Assembly (NCBI RefSeq): GCF_051020955.1 | Contig: NW_027476377.1 | Location: forward strand, 1-64,000 | Origin: Megalopta genalis | Lineage: Eukaryota > Arthropoda > Insecta > Hymenoptera > Halictidae | Length of the DNA: 64,000 nucleotides | Direction: 5' to 3' | Shown here: one piece after another, positions 13,836 through 27,600 of the stretch | Numbering within the stretch: the stretch's first letter is position 1 | Layout: each line of letters opens with the position of its first letter | The notes under the pieces: model-generated | Told to the model about the DNA's origin: nothing | What the model saw: the letters and a program-made list of their open reading frames with translations, nothing else | The model's database searches: none | Made by a program: the position numbers and the translations under genes

Positions 13836-16800
13836 GTATTGAAGGTAAATCATTTGTTTTGCATGAATTTGATGCTAAGACTCCTACTTCGCATTGATTT
13901 GAAGTTAAATAATGTGTTTCTCTCAGATTTGAAGAGAACGCTTTCGGTTCGCTTGCAGTTGAAGCTAAATCATGTTTATCACAAGTATTTGAAGCTAAAC
14001 CATTTGTTTCGCATTGATTTGATGCTAAGCCTACTACTTCGCATTGATTTGAATCTATATCACTTGTTTCGCGTGGATTTGTAGCTAACTCGTTTGTTTC
14101 GCCTGCATTTGAAGCTATTTCATTGAAACTGCAGGTATTTGAAGGTAAAACATTTGTTTGGCATGGATTTGAGGCTAAGCCTTCTACTTCGCATTGATTT
14201 GAAGTTAAATCATGTGTTGTCCTGGGATTTGAAGCTAACACGTTTGATTCGCATGCAGTTGACTCTAAATCGTGTTCATCACAAGTATTTGAAGCTAAAC
14301 CACTTGTTTCGCATGGATTTGAAGTTATGGCTTCTATTTCGCATTGATTTGAAGTTAAATCATGTGTTGTCCTGGGATTTGAAGCTAACACGTTTGATTC
14401 GCATGCAGTTGACTCTAAATCGTGTTCATCACAAGTATTTGAAGCTAAACCATTTGTTTCGCATGGATTTGAAGCTAAGCCTTCCACTCGCATTGAGTTG
14501 AAGTTAAATCATGTGTTTCCCTGGGATTTGAAGCTAACTCGTTTGATTCGCATGCAGTTGGCTCTAAATAGTGTTTATCACAAGTATTTGAAGTTAAACC
14601 ACTTGTTTCATATGGATTTGAAGTTAAGCCTTCTACTTCGCATTGATTTGAAGTTAAATCATGTGTTTCCCTTGGATTTGAAGCTAACTCGTTGATTCGC
14701 ATGCAGTTGACTCTAAACCGTGTTCATCACACGTATTTGAAGCTAAACCATTTGTTTCTCATGGATTTGAAGCTAAGCCTTCTACTTCGCATTGATTTGA
14801 AGCTAACTGATGTGTTTCGCATGGATTTGAAGCTAACTCGTTTGTTTCGCCTGCTTTTGAAGCTATTTCATGTAAACCGCAGGTATTTGAAGGTAAATCA
14901 TTTGTTTAGCATGGATTTGAAGCTAAGCCTCCTACTTCGCATTGATTTGAAGTTAAATCATGTGTTTTCCTGGGATTTGAAACTAACTCGTTTGATTCGC
15001 ACGCAGTTGACTCTAAATCGCGTTTATCACAAGTATTTGAAGCTAAACCACTTGTTTCGCATGGATTTGAAGTTAAGCCTTCTACTTCATATTGATTTGA
15101 AGCTAAATCATGTGTTTCGCATGGATTTGGTGCTAACTCGTTTTTTCGCCTGCTTTTGAAGCTATTTCATTTAAAACCGCAGGTATTTGAAGGTAAATCA
15201 TTTGTTAGCATGGATTTAAAGCTAAGCCTCCTACTGCGCATTGATTTGAAGTTAAATCATGTGTTTTCCTGGGATTTGAAACTAACTCGTTTGATTCGCA
15301 CGCAGTTGACTCTAAATCGCGTTTATCACTAGTATTTGAAGCTAAACCACTTGTTTCGCCTGGATTTGAAGTTAAGCCTTCAACTTCATATTGATTTGAA
15401 GCTAAATCATGTGTTTCGCATGAATTTGGTGCTAACTCGTTTTTTTTTCGCCTGCATTTGCAAACTATTTCATTTAAACCGCAGGTATTTGAAGGTAAAT
15501 CATTTGTTTCGCATGGATTTGAAGCTAAGCCTTCTACTTCGCATTGATATGAAGTTAATATCATGTGTTTCTCTTGGATTTGAAGCTAACTCGTTTGAAT
15601 CGCATGCAGTTGAAGCTAAATTATGTTTATTAAAAGTATCTGAACCCAAACCATTTGTTTCGCTTTGATTTGAAGCTAAGCCTACTACTTCGCATTGATT
15701 TGAATTTAAATCATGTGTTTCCATTGTATTTGAAGCTAACTCGTTTGATTCGCATGCAGTTGACTCTAAATCGTGTTCATCACAAGTATTCGAAGCCAAA
15801 CCATTTGTTTCGCATGCATTTGAGTCTAAGCCTTCCACTTCGCATTGATTTGAAGTTAAATCATGTGTTTCCCTGTGATTTGAAGCTAACTCGTTTGATT
15901 CGCATGAAGTTGACTCTAAATAGTGTTTATCACAAGTATTTGAAGTTAAATCATTTGTTTCGCATTGATTTGGAGCTAAGCCTACTACTTCGCATTGATT
16001 TGAAGTTAAATCATGTGTTTCCCTTGGATTTGAAGCTAACTCGTTTGATTCGCATGCAGTTGAATCTCAATCATGTTTATCCCAAGTATTTGATGCTAAA
16101 CCATTTGTTTCGCATTGATTTGAATCTGTGCCTACTAGTTCGCATTGATTTGAAGCTAAGCCTACTAGTTCGCATTGATTTGAAGGTAAATCATGTGTTT
16201 CTCTTGGATTTGAAGCGTACTCGATGGATTCTCATGCAGTTGAAGCGAAATCGTGTTTATCACAAGTATTTCAAGCTAAACCAATCGTTTCGCATTGATT
16301 TGAAGGTAAGCCTACTACTTCGCATTGATTTGAATCTAAATCACGTGTTTGGCGTGGATTTGCAGCTAACTCGTTTGTTTCGCCTGCATTTGAAGCTATT
16401 TCATTTAAACCGCAGGTATTTGAAGGTAAAACATTTGTTTGGAGTGGATTTGAGGTTAAGCCTTCTACTTCGCATTGATTTGAAGTTAAATCATGTGTTG
16501 TCCTGGGATTTGAAGCTAACACGTTTGATTCGCATGCAGTTGACTCTAAATCGTGTTCATCACAAGTATTTGAAGCTAAACCACTTGTTTCATATGGATT
16601 TGAAGTTAAGCCTTCTACTTCGCATTGATTTGAAGTTAAATCATGTGTTTCCCTTGGATTTGAAGCTAACTCGTTTGATTCGCATGCAGTTGACTCTAAA
16701 CCGTGTTCATCACACGTATTTGAAGCTAAACCATTTGTTTCTCATGGATTTGAAGCTAAGCCTTCTACTTCGCATTGATTTGAAGCTAACTGATGTGTTT

Positions 16801-18429
16801 CGCATGGATTTGAAGCTAACTCGTTTGTTTCGCCTGCTTTTGAAGCTATTTCATTTAAACCGCAGGTATTTGAAGGTAAATCATTTGTTTACCATGGATT
16901 TGAAGCTAAGCCTTCTACTTCGCATTGATATGAAGTTAATATCATGTGTTTCTCTTGGATTTGAAGCTAACTCGTTTGAATCGCATACAGTTGAAGCTAA
17001 ATTATGTTATTAAAAGTATCTGAACCCAAACCATTTGTTTCGCATTGATTTGAAGCTAAGCCTACTACTTCGCATTGATTTGAATTTAAATTATGTGTTT
17101 CCATTGTATTTGAAGCTAACTCGTTTGATTCGCATGCAGTTGACTCTAAATCGTGTTCATCACAAGTATTCGAAGCCAAACCATTTGTTTCGCATGCATT
17201 GAAGCTAAGCCTTCCACTTCGCATTGATTTGAAGTTAAATCATGTGTTTCCCTGGGATTGAAGCTAACTCGTTTGATTCGCATGCAGTTGACTCTAAATA
17301 GTGTTTATCACAAGTATTTGAAGTTAAATCATTTGTTTCGCATTGATTTGGAGCTAAGCCTACTACTTCGCATTGATTTGAAGTTAAAATCATGTGTTTC
17401 CCTTGGATTTGAAGCTAACTCGTTTGATTCGCATGCAGTTGACTCTAAACCGTGTTCATCACAAGTATTTGAAGCTAAACCATTTGTTTCTCATGGATTT
17501 GAAGCTAAGCCTTCTACTTCGCATTGATTTGAAGCTAACTGATGTGTTTCGCATGGATTTGAAGCTAACTCGTTTGTTTCGCCTGCTTTGAAGCTATTTC
17601 ATTTAAAACCGCAGGTATTTGAAGGTAAATCATTTGTTTACCATGGATTTGAGGCTAAGCCTCCCACTTCGCATTGATTTGAAGTTAAATCATGTGTTTT
17701 CCTGGGATTTGAAACTAACTCGTTTGATTCGCACGCAGTTGACTCTAAATCGCGTTTATCACAAGTATTTGAAGCTAAACCGCTTGTTTCGCATGGATTT
17801 GAAGTTAAGCCTTCTACTTCATATTGATTTGAAGCTAAATCATGTGTTTCGCATGGATTTGGTGCTAACTCGTTTTTTCGCCTGCACTGAAACTATATCA
17901 TTTAAACCGCAGGTATTTGAAGGTAAATCATTTGTTTCGCATGGATTTGAAGCTAAGCCTTCTACTTCGCATTGATATGAAGTTAATATCATGTGTTTCT
18001 CTTGGATTTGAAGCTAACTAGTTTGAATCGCATGCAGTTGAAGCTAAATTATGTTTATTAAAAGTATCTGAACCCAAACCATTTGTTTCGCATTGATTTG
18101 AAGCTAAGCCTACTACTTCGCATTGATTTGAATTTAAATCATGTGTTTCCATTGTATTTGAAGCTAACTCGTTTGATTCGCATGCAGTTGACTCTAGATC
18201 GTGTTCATCACAAGTATTTGACGCTAAACCACTTGTTTCGCATGGATTTGACGTTAAGCCTTCTACTTCGCATTGATTCGAAGCTAAATCATGTGTTTCT
18301 CTTAGATTTGAAGCTAACTCGTTTGATTCGCATGCAGTTGTAGCTAAATCATGTTTATCACAAATATTTGAAGCTAAATCATTTGTTTCGCCTTGATTTG
18401 AAGCTAAACCTACTACTTCGCATTGATAT

Positions 18430-21129
18430 GAAGTTAAATCATGTGTTTCCCTTGTACTTGAAGCTAATTCGTTTGATTCGCATGCAGTTGACTCTAAACC
18501 GTGTTCATCACAAGTATTTGAAGCTAAACCATTTGTCTCTCATGGATTTGAAGCTAAGCCTTCTACTTCGCATTGATTTGAAGCTAACTGATGTGTTTCG
18601 CATGGATTTGAAGCTAACTCGTTTGTTTCGCCTGCTTTTGAAGCTATTTCATTTAAACCGCAGGTATTTGAAGGTAAATCATTTGTTTACCATGGATTTG
18701 AGGCTAAGCCTCCTACTTCGCATTGATTTGAAGTTAAATCATGTGTTTTCCTGGGATTTGAAACTATCTCGTTTGATTCGCACGCAGTTTGACTCTAAAT
18801 CGCGTTTATCACAAGTATTTGAAGCTAAACCGCTTGTTTCGCATGGATTTGAAGTTAAGCCTTCTACTTCATATTGATTTGAAGCTAAATCATGTGTTTC
18901 GCATGGATTTGGTGCTAACCTCGTTTTTTTCGCCTGCACTTGAAACTATATCATTTAAACCGCAGGTATTTGAAGGTAAATCATTTGTTTCGCATGGATT
19001 TGAAGCTAAGCCTCTACTTCGCATTGATATGAAGTTAATATCATGTGTTTCTCTTGGATTTGAAGCTAACTAGTTTGAATCGCATGCAGTTGAAGTTAAA
19101 TTATGTTTATTAAAAGTATCTGAACCCAAACCATTTGTTTCGCATTGATTTGAAGCTAAGCCTACTACTTCGCATTGATTTGAATTTAAATCATGTGTTT
19201 CCATTGTATTTGAAGCTAACTCGTTTGATTCGCATGCAGTTGACTCTAGATCGTGTTCATCACAAGTATTTGATGCTAAACCACTTGTTTCGCATGGATT
19301 TGAAGTTAAGCCTTCTACTTCGCATTGATTCGAAGCTAAATCATGTGTTTCTCTTAGATTTGAAGCTAACTCGTTTGATTCGCATGCAGTTGTAGCTAAA
19401 TCATGTTTATCACAAATATTTGAAGCTAAATCATTTGTTTCGCCTTGATTTGAAGCTAAACCTACTACTTCGCATTGATATGAAGTTAAATCATGTGTTT
19501 CCCTTGTACTTGAAGCTAATTCGTTTGATTCGCATGCAGTTGACTCTAAATCGTGTTCATCACAAGTATTTGATGCTGAACCACATGTTTCGCATGGATT
19601 TGAAGTTAAGCTTCTACTTCGCATTGAGTTGAAGCTAAATCATGTGTTCCCCTCGGAATTCAAGCTAACTCGTTTGATTCGCATGCAGTTGTAGCTTAAT
19701 CATGTTTATCACAAGTATTTGAAGCTAAATCATTAGTTTCGCATTGATTTGAAGCTAAGCCTACTAGTTCGCATTGATTTGAAGTTAAATCATGTGTTTC
19801 TCTTAGATTTGAAGAGAACTCGTTCGATTCGCATGCAGTTGAAGCTAAATCATGTTTATCACAAGTATTTGAAGCTAAACCATTTGTTTCGCATTGATTT
19901 GAAGCTAAGCCTACTACTTCGCATTGATTTGAAGCTGAATCATGTGTTTCGCATGGACTTGAAGCTAACACGTTTGTTTCGCCTGCAATTAAAGCTATTT
20001 CATTTAAACCGCAAGTATTTGAAGGTAAATCATTTGTTCGCATGGATTTGAAGCTAAGCCTCCTACTTCGCATTGATTTGAAGTTAAATCATGTGGTTTC
20101 GTGGGATTTGAAGCTAACTCGTTTGATTCGCATGCAGTTGACTCTAAATCGTGTACATCACAAGTATTTGAAGCGAAACCACTTGTTTCGCATGGATTTG
20201 AATTTAAGCCGTCTACTTCGAATTAATTTGAAGTTAAATCATGGGTTTCCCTCGGTAGTCAATCTAACTCTTTTGATTCGCATGCAGTTGAAGCTAAATC
20301 ATGTTTATCACAAGTACTTGAAGCTAAACCATATGTTTCGCATTGATTTGAAGCTAAGCCTACTACTTCGCATTGATTTGAAGCTGAATCATGTGTTTCT
20401 CATGGACTTGAAGCTATCTCGTTTGTTTCGCTTGCATTTTAAGCTATTTCATTTAAACCGCAAGTATTTGAATGTTAATCATTTGTTTCGCATGGATTTG
20501 AAGCAAAGCGTTCTACTTCGCATTGATTTGAAGTTAAATCATGTGTTTCCCTGGGATTTGAAGCTAACTCGTTTGATTCGCATGCAGTTGAATCTAAATC
20601 ATGTTTATCACAAGTATTTGAAGCTAATCCATTTGTTTCGCATTGATTTGAAGCTAAGCCTACTACTTCGCATTGATTTGAAGTTAAATCATGTGTTTCT
20701 CTTAGATTTGAAGCGAACGAGATGGGTTCGCATGCAGTTGAAGCTAAATCGTGTTTATCACAAGTATTTGAAGCTAAACCAATCGTTTCGCATTGTTTTG
20801 AAGCTAAGCCTACAACTTCGCATTGATTTGAATATAAATCACGTGTTTCGCGTGGATTTGTAGCTAACTCGTTGTTTCGCCTGCATTTGAAGCTTTCTCA
20901 TTTAAACCCGCACGTAATTGAAGGTAAAACATTTTTTTGGCATGGATTTGAAGCTAAGCCTTCTACTTCGCATTGATTTGAATCTAAATCACGTGTTTCG
21001 CGTGGTTTTGAATCTAACTTGATTGTTTCGCATTCAGTTGAAACTAAATCATTTATATCGCAAGTATGTGAAGCAGAATCATTTGTTTTGCATAGATTTG
21101 AAGCTAAGCCTTCTACTTCACATTGGTTT
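18430..21129. repeat. Segmental duplication S1, copy A (about 2.7 kb)
   Basis: This block matches copy B, which follows directly, over its whole length. The offset is 2,700 bp at the left (18,451 matches 21,151), about 2,550 bp in the middle (20,101 matches 22,651) and 2,400 bp at the right (21,001 matches 23,401). Copy A thus carries two blocks of about 150 bp that copy B lacks, near 19,040-19,190 and 20,851-21,000. Copy A also has small private indels, for example an extra T at about 18,790. Confidence 0.88.
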
Positions 21130-23529
21130 GAAGTTAAATCATGTGTTTCCCTTGTACTTGAAGCTAATTCGTTTGATTCGCATGCAGTTGACTCTAAACC
21201 GTGTTCATCACAAGTATTTGAAGCTAAACCATTTGTCTCTCATGGATTTGAAGCTAAGCCTTCTACTTCGCATTGATTTGAAGCTAACTGATGTGTTTCG
21301 CATGGATTTGAAGCTAACTCGTTTGTTTCGCCTGCTTTTGAAGCTATTTCATTTAAACCGCAGGTATTTGAAGGTAAATCATTTGTTTACCATGGATTTG
21401 AGGCTAAGCCTCCTACTTCGCATTGATTTGAAGTTAAATCATGTGTTTTCCTGGGATTTGAAACTATCTCGTTTGATTCGCACGCAGTTGACTCTAAATC
21501 GCGTTTATCACAAGTATTTGAAGCTAAACCGCTTGTTTCGCATGGATTTGAAGTTAAGCCTTCTACTTCATATTGATTTGAAGCTAAATCATGTGTTTCG
21601 CATGGATTTGGTGCTAACTCGTTTTTTCGCCTGCACTTGAAACTATATCATTTAAACCGCAGGTATTTGAAGGTAAATCATTTGTTTCGCATGGATTTGA
21701 AGCTAAGCCTTCTACTTCGCATTGATTTGAATTTAAATCATGTGTTTCCATTGTATTTGAAGCTAACTCGTTTGATTCGCATGCAGTTGACTCTAGATCG
21801 TGTTCATCACAAGTATTTGATGCTAAACCACTTGTTTCGCATGGATTTGAAGTTAAGCCTTCTACTTCGCATTGATTCGAAGCTAAATCATGTGTTTCTC
21901 TTAGATTTGAAGCTAACTCGTTTGATTCGCATGCAGTTGTAGCTAAATCATGTTTATCACAAATATTTGAAGCTAAATCATTTGTTTCGCCTTGATTTGA
22001 AGCTAAACCTACTACTTCGCATTGATATGAAGTTAAATCATGTGTTTCCCTTGTACTTGAAGCTAATTCGTTTGATTCGCATGCAGTTGACTCTAAATCG
22101 TGTTCATCACAAGTATTTGATGCTGAACCACATGTTTCGCATGGATTTGAAGTTAAGCCTTCTACTTCGCATTGAGTTGAAGCTAAATCATGTGTTCCCC
22201 TCGGAATTCAAGCTAACTCGTTTGATTCGCATGCAGTTGTAGCTTAATCATGTTTATCACAAGTATTTGAAGCTAAATCATTAGTTTCGCATTGATTTGA
22301 AGCTAAGCCTACTAGTTCGCATTGATTTGAAGTTAAATCATGTGTTTCTCTTAGATTTGAAGAGAACTCGTTCGATTCGCATGCAGTTGAAGCTAAATCA
22401 TGTTTATCACAAGTATTTGAAGCTAAACCATTTGTTTCGCATTGATTTGAAGCTAAGCCTACTACTTCGCATTGATTTGAAGCTGAATCATGTGTTTCGC
22501 ATGGACTTGAAGCTAACACCGTTTGTTTCGCCTGCAATTAAAGCTATTTCATTTAAACCGCAAGTATTTGAAGGTAAATCATTTGTTTCGCATGGATTTG
22601 AAGCTAAGCCTCCTACTTCGCATTGATTTGAAGTTAAATCATGTGGTTTCGTGGGATTTGAAGCTAACTCGTTTGATTCGCATGCAGTTGACTCTAAATC
22701 GTGTACATCACAAGTATTTGAAGCGAAACCACTTGTTTCGCATGGATTTGAATTTAAGCCGTCTACTTCGAATTAATTTGAAGTTAAATCATGTGTTTCC
22801 CTCGGAAGTCAATCTAACTCTTTTGATTCGCATGCAGTTGAAGCTAAATCATGTTTATCACAAGTACTTGAAGCTAAACCATATGTTTCGCATTGATTTG
22901 AAGCTAAGCCTACTACTTCGCATTGATTTGAAGCTGAATCATGTGTTTCTCATGGACTTGAAGCTATCTCGTTTGTTTCGCTTGCATTTTAAGCTATTTC
23001 ATTTAAACCGCAAGTATTTGAATGTTAATCATTTGTTTCGCATGGATTTGAAGCAAAGCGTTCTACTTCGCATTGATTTGAAGTTAAATCATGTGTTTCC
23101 CTGGGATTTGAAGCTAACTCGTTTGATTCGCATGCAGTTGAATCTAAATCATGTTTATCACAAGTATTTGAAGCTAATCCATTTGTTTCGCATTGATTTG
23201 AAGCTAAGCCTACTACTTCGCATTGATTTGAAGTTAAATCTTGTGTTTCTCTTAGATTTGAAGCAAACGAGATGGATTCGCATGCAGTTGAAGCTAAATC
23301 GTGTTTATCACAAGTATTTGAAGCTAAACCAATCGTTTCGCATTGTTTTGAAGCTAAGCCTACAACTTCGCATTGATTTGAATATAAATCACGTGTTTCG
23401 CGTGGTTTTGAATCTAACTTGATTGTTTCGCATTCAGTTGAAACTAAATCATTTATATCGCAAGTATGTGAAGCAGAATCATTTGTTTTGCATAGATTTG
23501 AAGCTAAGCCTTCTACTTCACATTGGTTT
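21130..23529. repeat. Segmental duplication S1, copy B (about 2.4 kb)
   Basis: Second copy of the 18,430-21,129 block, shorter by two pentamers. It keeps long stretches without an indel and shares rare variants with copy A, such as CTTGTACTTGAAGCTAATTC at the left and the unusual GTGGTTTTGAATCTAACTTG monomer at the right (21,003 and 23,403). Confidence 0.88.
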
Positions 23530-24900
23530 GAAGCTAAATCATGTGTTTCAATTGGATTTGAAGCTAACTCGTTTGATTCGCATGCAGTTGACTCTAGATC
23601 GTGTTCATCACAAGTATTTGATGCTAAACCACTTGTTTCGCATGGATTTGAAGTTAAGTCGTCTACTTCGAATTGATTTGAAGTTAAATCATGTGTTTCC
23701 CACGGGATTCAATCTAACTCTTTTGATTCGCATGCAGTTGAAGCTAAATCGTGTTTATCACAAGTACTTGAAGCTAAACCATATGTTTCGCATTGATTTG
23801 AAGCTAAGCTTACTACTTCGCATTGATTTGAAGCTGAATCTTGTGTTTCTCATGGACTTGAAGCTAACATGTTTGTTTCGCCTGCAATTAAAGCTATTTC
23901 ATTTAAACCGCAAGTATTTGAAGGTAAATCATTTGTTTCGCATGGATTTGTAGCAAATCCTTCTACTTCGCATTGATTTGAAGTTAAATCATGTGTTTCC
24001 CTTCGATTTGAAGCTAAGCCTTCTACTTCGCATTGATTTGAAGTTAAATCATGTGTTTCTCTTGGATTTGAAACTAACTCGTTTGATTCGCATGCAGTTG
24101 AATCTAAATCATGTTTATCACACGTATTTGAAGCTAAACCATTTGTTTCGTATTGATTTGATGCTAAGCCTACTACTTCGCATTGATTTGAAGCTGAATC
24201 ATGTGTTTCGCATGGACTTGAAGCTAACTCGTTTGTTTCGCCTGCAATTAAAGCTATTTCATTTAAACCGCAAGTATTTGAAGGTAAATCATTTGTTTCG
24301 CATGGATTTGTAGCAAATCCTTCTACTTCGCATTGATTTGAAGTTAAATCATGTGTTTCCCTTCGATTTGAAGCTAAGCCTTCTACTTCGCATTGATTTG
24401 AAGTTAAATCATGTGTTTCTCTTGGATTTGAAACTAACTCGTTTGATTCGTATGCAGTTGAAGCTAAATCATGTTTATCCCAAGTATTTGATGCTAAACC
24501 ATTTGTTTCGCATTGATTTGAATCTGAGCCTACTAGTTCGCATTGATTTGAAGCTAAGCCTACTAGTTCGCATTGATTTGAAGTTAAATCATGTGTTTTC
24601 GTTGGATTTGAAGCTAACTCGTTTGATTCGCATGCAGTTGACTCTAAATCGTGTTCATCACAAGTATTTGAAGCTAAACCACTTGTTTCGCATGGATTTG
24701 AAGTTAAGCCGCCTACTTCGAATTGATTTGAAGTTAAATCATGTGTTTCCCTCGGAATTCAATCTAACTCTTATGATTCGCATGCAGTTGAAGCTAAATC
24801 ATGTTTATCACAAGTACTTGAAGCTAAACCATATGCTTCGCATTGATTTGAAGCTAAGCCTACTACTTCGCATTGATTTGAAGCTGAATCATGTGTTTCT
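23401..24900. repeat. 1.5-kb tandem duplication S2, copy A
   Basis: Fifty monomers (1,500 bp) repeated directly at 24,901. Comparing every 60-base line I count about five mismatches and no indel: near 23,402, 23,804, 23,859-23,860 and 24,700. The copy begins with the rare GGTTTTGAATCTAACTTGAT monomer, which also starts the right end of S1. Inside it, 23,881-24,240 and 24,241-24,600 form a 360-bp (12-monomer) sub-repeat. Confidence 0.93.
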
Positions 24901-26400
24901 CATGGTTTTGAATCTAACTTGATTGTTTCGCATTCAGTTGAAACTAAATCATTTATATCGCAAGTATGTGAAGCAGAATCATTTGTTTTGCATAGATTTG
25001 AAGCTAAGCCTTCTACTTCACATTGGTTTGAAGCTAAATCATGTGTTTCAATTGGATTTGAAGCTAACTCGTTTGATTCGCATGCAGTTGACTCTAGATC
25101 GTGTTCATCACAAGTATTTGATGCTAAACCACTTGTTTCGCATGGATTTGAAGTTAAGTCGTCTACTTCGAATTGATTTGAAGTTAAATCATGTGTTTCC
25201 CACGGGATTCAATCTAACTCTTTTGATTCGCATGCAGTTGAAGCTAAATCGTGTTTATCACAAGTACTTGAAGCTAAACCATATGTTTCGCATTGATTTG
25301 AAGCCAAGCTTACTACTTCGCATTGATTTGAAGCTGAATCTTGTGTTTCTCATGGACTTGAAGCTAACTCGTTTGTTTCGCCTGCAATTAAAGCTATTTC
25401 ATTTAAACCGCAAGTATTTGAAGGTAAATCATTTGTTTCGCATGGATTTGTAGCAAATCCTTCTACTTCGCATTGATTTGAAGTTAAATCATGTGTTTCC
25501 CTTCGATTTGAAGCTAAGCCTTCTACTTCGCATTGATTTGAAGTTAAATCATGTGTTTCTCTTGGATTTGAAACTAACTCGTTTGATTCGCATGCAGTTG
25601 AATCTAAATCATGTTTATCACACGTATTTGAAGCTAAACCATTTGTTTCGTATTGATTTGATGCTAAGCCTACTACTTCGCATTGATTTGAAGCTGAATC
25701 ATGTGTTTCGCATGGACTTGAAGCTAACTCGTTTGTTTCGCCTGCAATTAAAGCTATTTCATTTAAACCGCAAGTATTTGAAGGTAAATCATTTGTTTCG
25801 CATGGATTTGTAGCAAATCCTTCTACTTCGCATTGATTTGAAGTTAAATCATGTGTTTCCCTTCGATTTGAAGCTAAGCCTTCTACTTCGCATTGATTTG
25901 AAGTTAAATCATGTGTTTCTCTTGGATTTGAAACTAACTCGTTTGATTCGTATGCAGTTGAAGCTAAATCATGTTTATCCCAAGTATTTGATGCTAAACC
26001 ATTTGTTTCGCATTGATTTGAATCTGAGCCTACTAGTTCGCATTGATTTGAAGCTAAGCCTACTAGTTCGCATTGATTTGAAGTTAAATCATGTGTTTTC
26101 GTTGGATTTGAAGCTAACTCGTTTGATTCGCATGCAGTTGACTCTAAATCGTGTTCATCACAAGTATTTGAAGCTAAACCACTTGTTTCGCATGGATTTG
26201 AAGTTAAGCTGCCTACTTCGAATTGATTTGAAGTTAAATCATGTGTTTCCCTCGGAATTCAATCTAACTCTTATGATTCGCATGCAGTTGAAGCTAAATC
26301 ATGTTTATCACAAGTACTTGAAGCTAAACCATATGCTTCGCATTGATTTGAAGCTAAGCCTACTACTTCGCATTGATTTGAAGCTGAATCATGTGTTTCT
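24901..26400. repeat. 1.5-kb tandem duplication S2, copy B
   Basis: Near-identical to 23,401-24,900 at an exact offset of 1,500 bp. The match stops at 26,401, where a CATGGACTTGGAGCTAACTC monomer replaces the rare starting monomer, marking the junction. The very low divergence implies a recent event, most simply unequal exchange between arrays, though an assembly duplication is not excluded. Confidence 0.92.
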
Positions 26401-27069
26401 CATGGACTTGGAGCTAACTCGTTTGTTTCGCTTGCATTTTAAGCTATTTCATTTAAACCGCAAGTATTTGAAGGTTAATCATTTGTTTCGCATGGATTTG
26501 AAGCAAAGCCTTCTACTTCGCATTAATTTGAAGTTAAATCATGTGTTTCCCTGGGATTTGAAGCTAACTCGTTTGATTCGCATGCAGTTGAAACTAAATC
26601 ATGTTTATCACAAGTATTTGAAGCTAATCCATTTGTTTCGCATTGATTTGAAGCTAAGCCTACTACTTCGCATTGATTTGAATCTAAATCACGTGTTTCG
26701 CGTGGTTTTGAATCTAGCTTGATTGTTTCGCTTGCATTTTAAGCTATTTCATTTTAACCGCAAGTATTTGAAGGTTAATCATTTGTTTCGCATGGATTTG
26801 AAGCAAAGCTGTCGACTTCGCATTGATTTGAAGTTAAATCATGTGTTTCCCTGGGATTTGAAGCTAACTCGTTTGATTCGCATGCAGTTGAAACTAAATC
26901 ATGTTTATCACAAGTATTTGAAGCTAAACCATTTGTTTCGCATTGATTTGATGCTAAGCCTACTACTTCGCATTGATTTGAAGCTGAATCATGTGTTTCG
27001 CATGGACTTGAAGCTAACTCGTTTGTTTCGCCTGCAATTAAATCTATTTCATTTAAACCGCAAGTATTT

Positions 27070-27600
27070 GAAGGTAAATCATTTGTTTCGCATGGATTTG
27101 AAGCTAAGCCTCCTACTTCGCATTGATTTGAAGTTAAATCATTTGTTTTCCTGGGATTTGAAGCTAACTCGTTTGATTCGCACGCAGTTGACTCTAAATC
27201 GTGTCCATCACAAGTATTTGAAGCTAAACCACTTGTTTCGCATGGATTTGAAGTTAAGCCGTCTACTTCGAATTGATTTAAAGTTAAATCATGTGTTTCC
27301 CACGGAATTCAATCTAACTCTTTTGATTCGCATGCAGTTGAAGCTAAATCGTGTTTATCACAAGTACTTGAAGCTAAACCATATGTTTCGCATTGATTTG
27401 AAGCTAAGCTTACTACTTCGCATTGATTTGAAGCTGAATCATGTGTTTCTCATGGACTTGAAGCTAACTCGTTTGTATCGCTTGCATTTTAAGCTATTTC
27501 ATTTTAACCGCAGGTATTTGAAGGTAAAACATTTGTTTCGCATGGATTTGAAGTTAAGCCGTCTACTTCGCATTGATTTTAAGTTAAATCATGTGTTTCC
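27070..27600. repeat. Duplicated block S3, copy A (0.53 kb)
   Basis: Matches 28,480-29,010 at an offset of 1,410 bp with a handful of substitutions and no indel. The offset is 47 monomers, not a whole number of pentamers, so this pair breaks the 150-bp rule seen elsewhere. It shares the CACGGAATTCAATCTAACTC variant with its partner. Confidence 0.8.
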
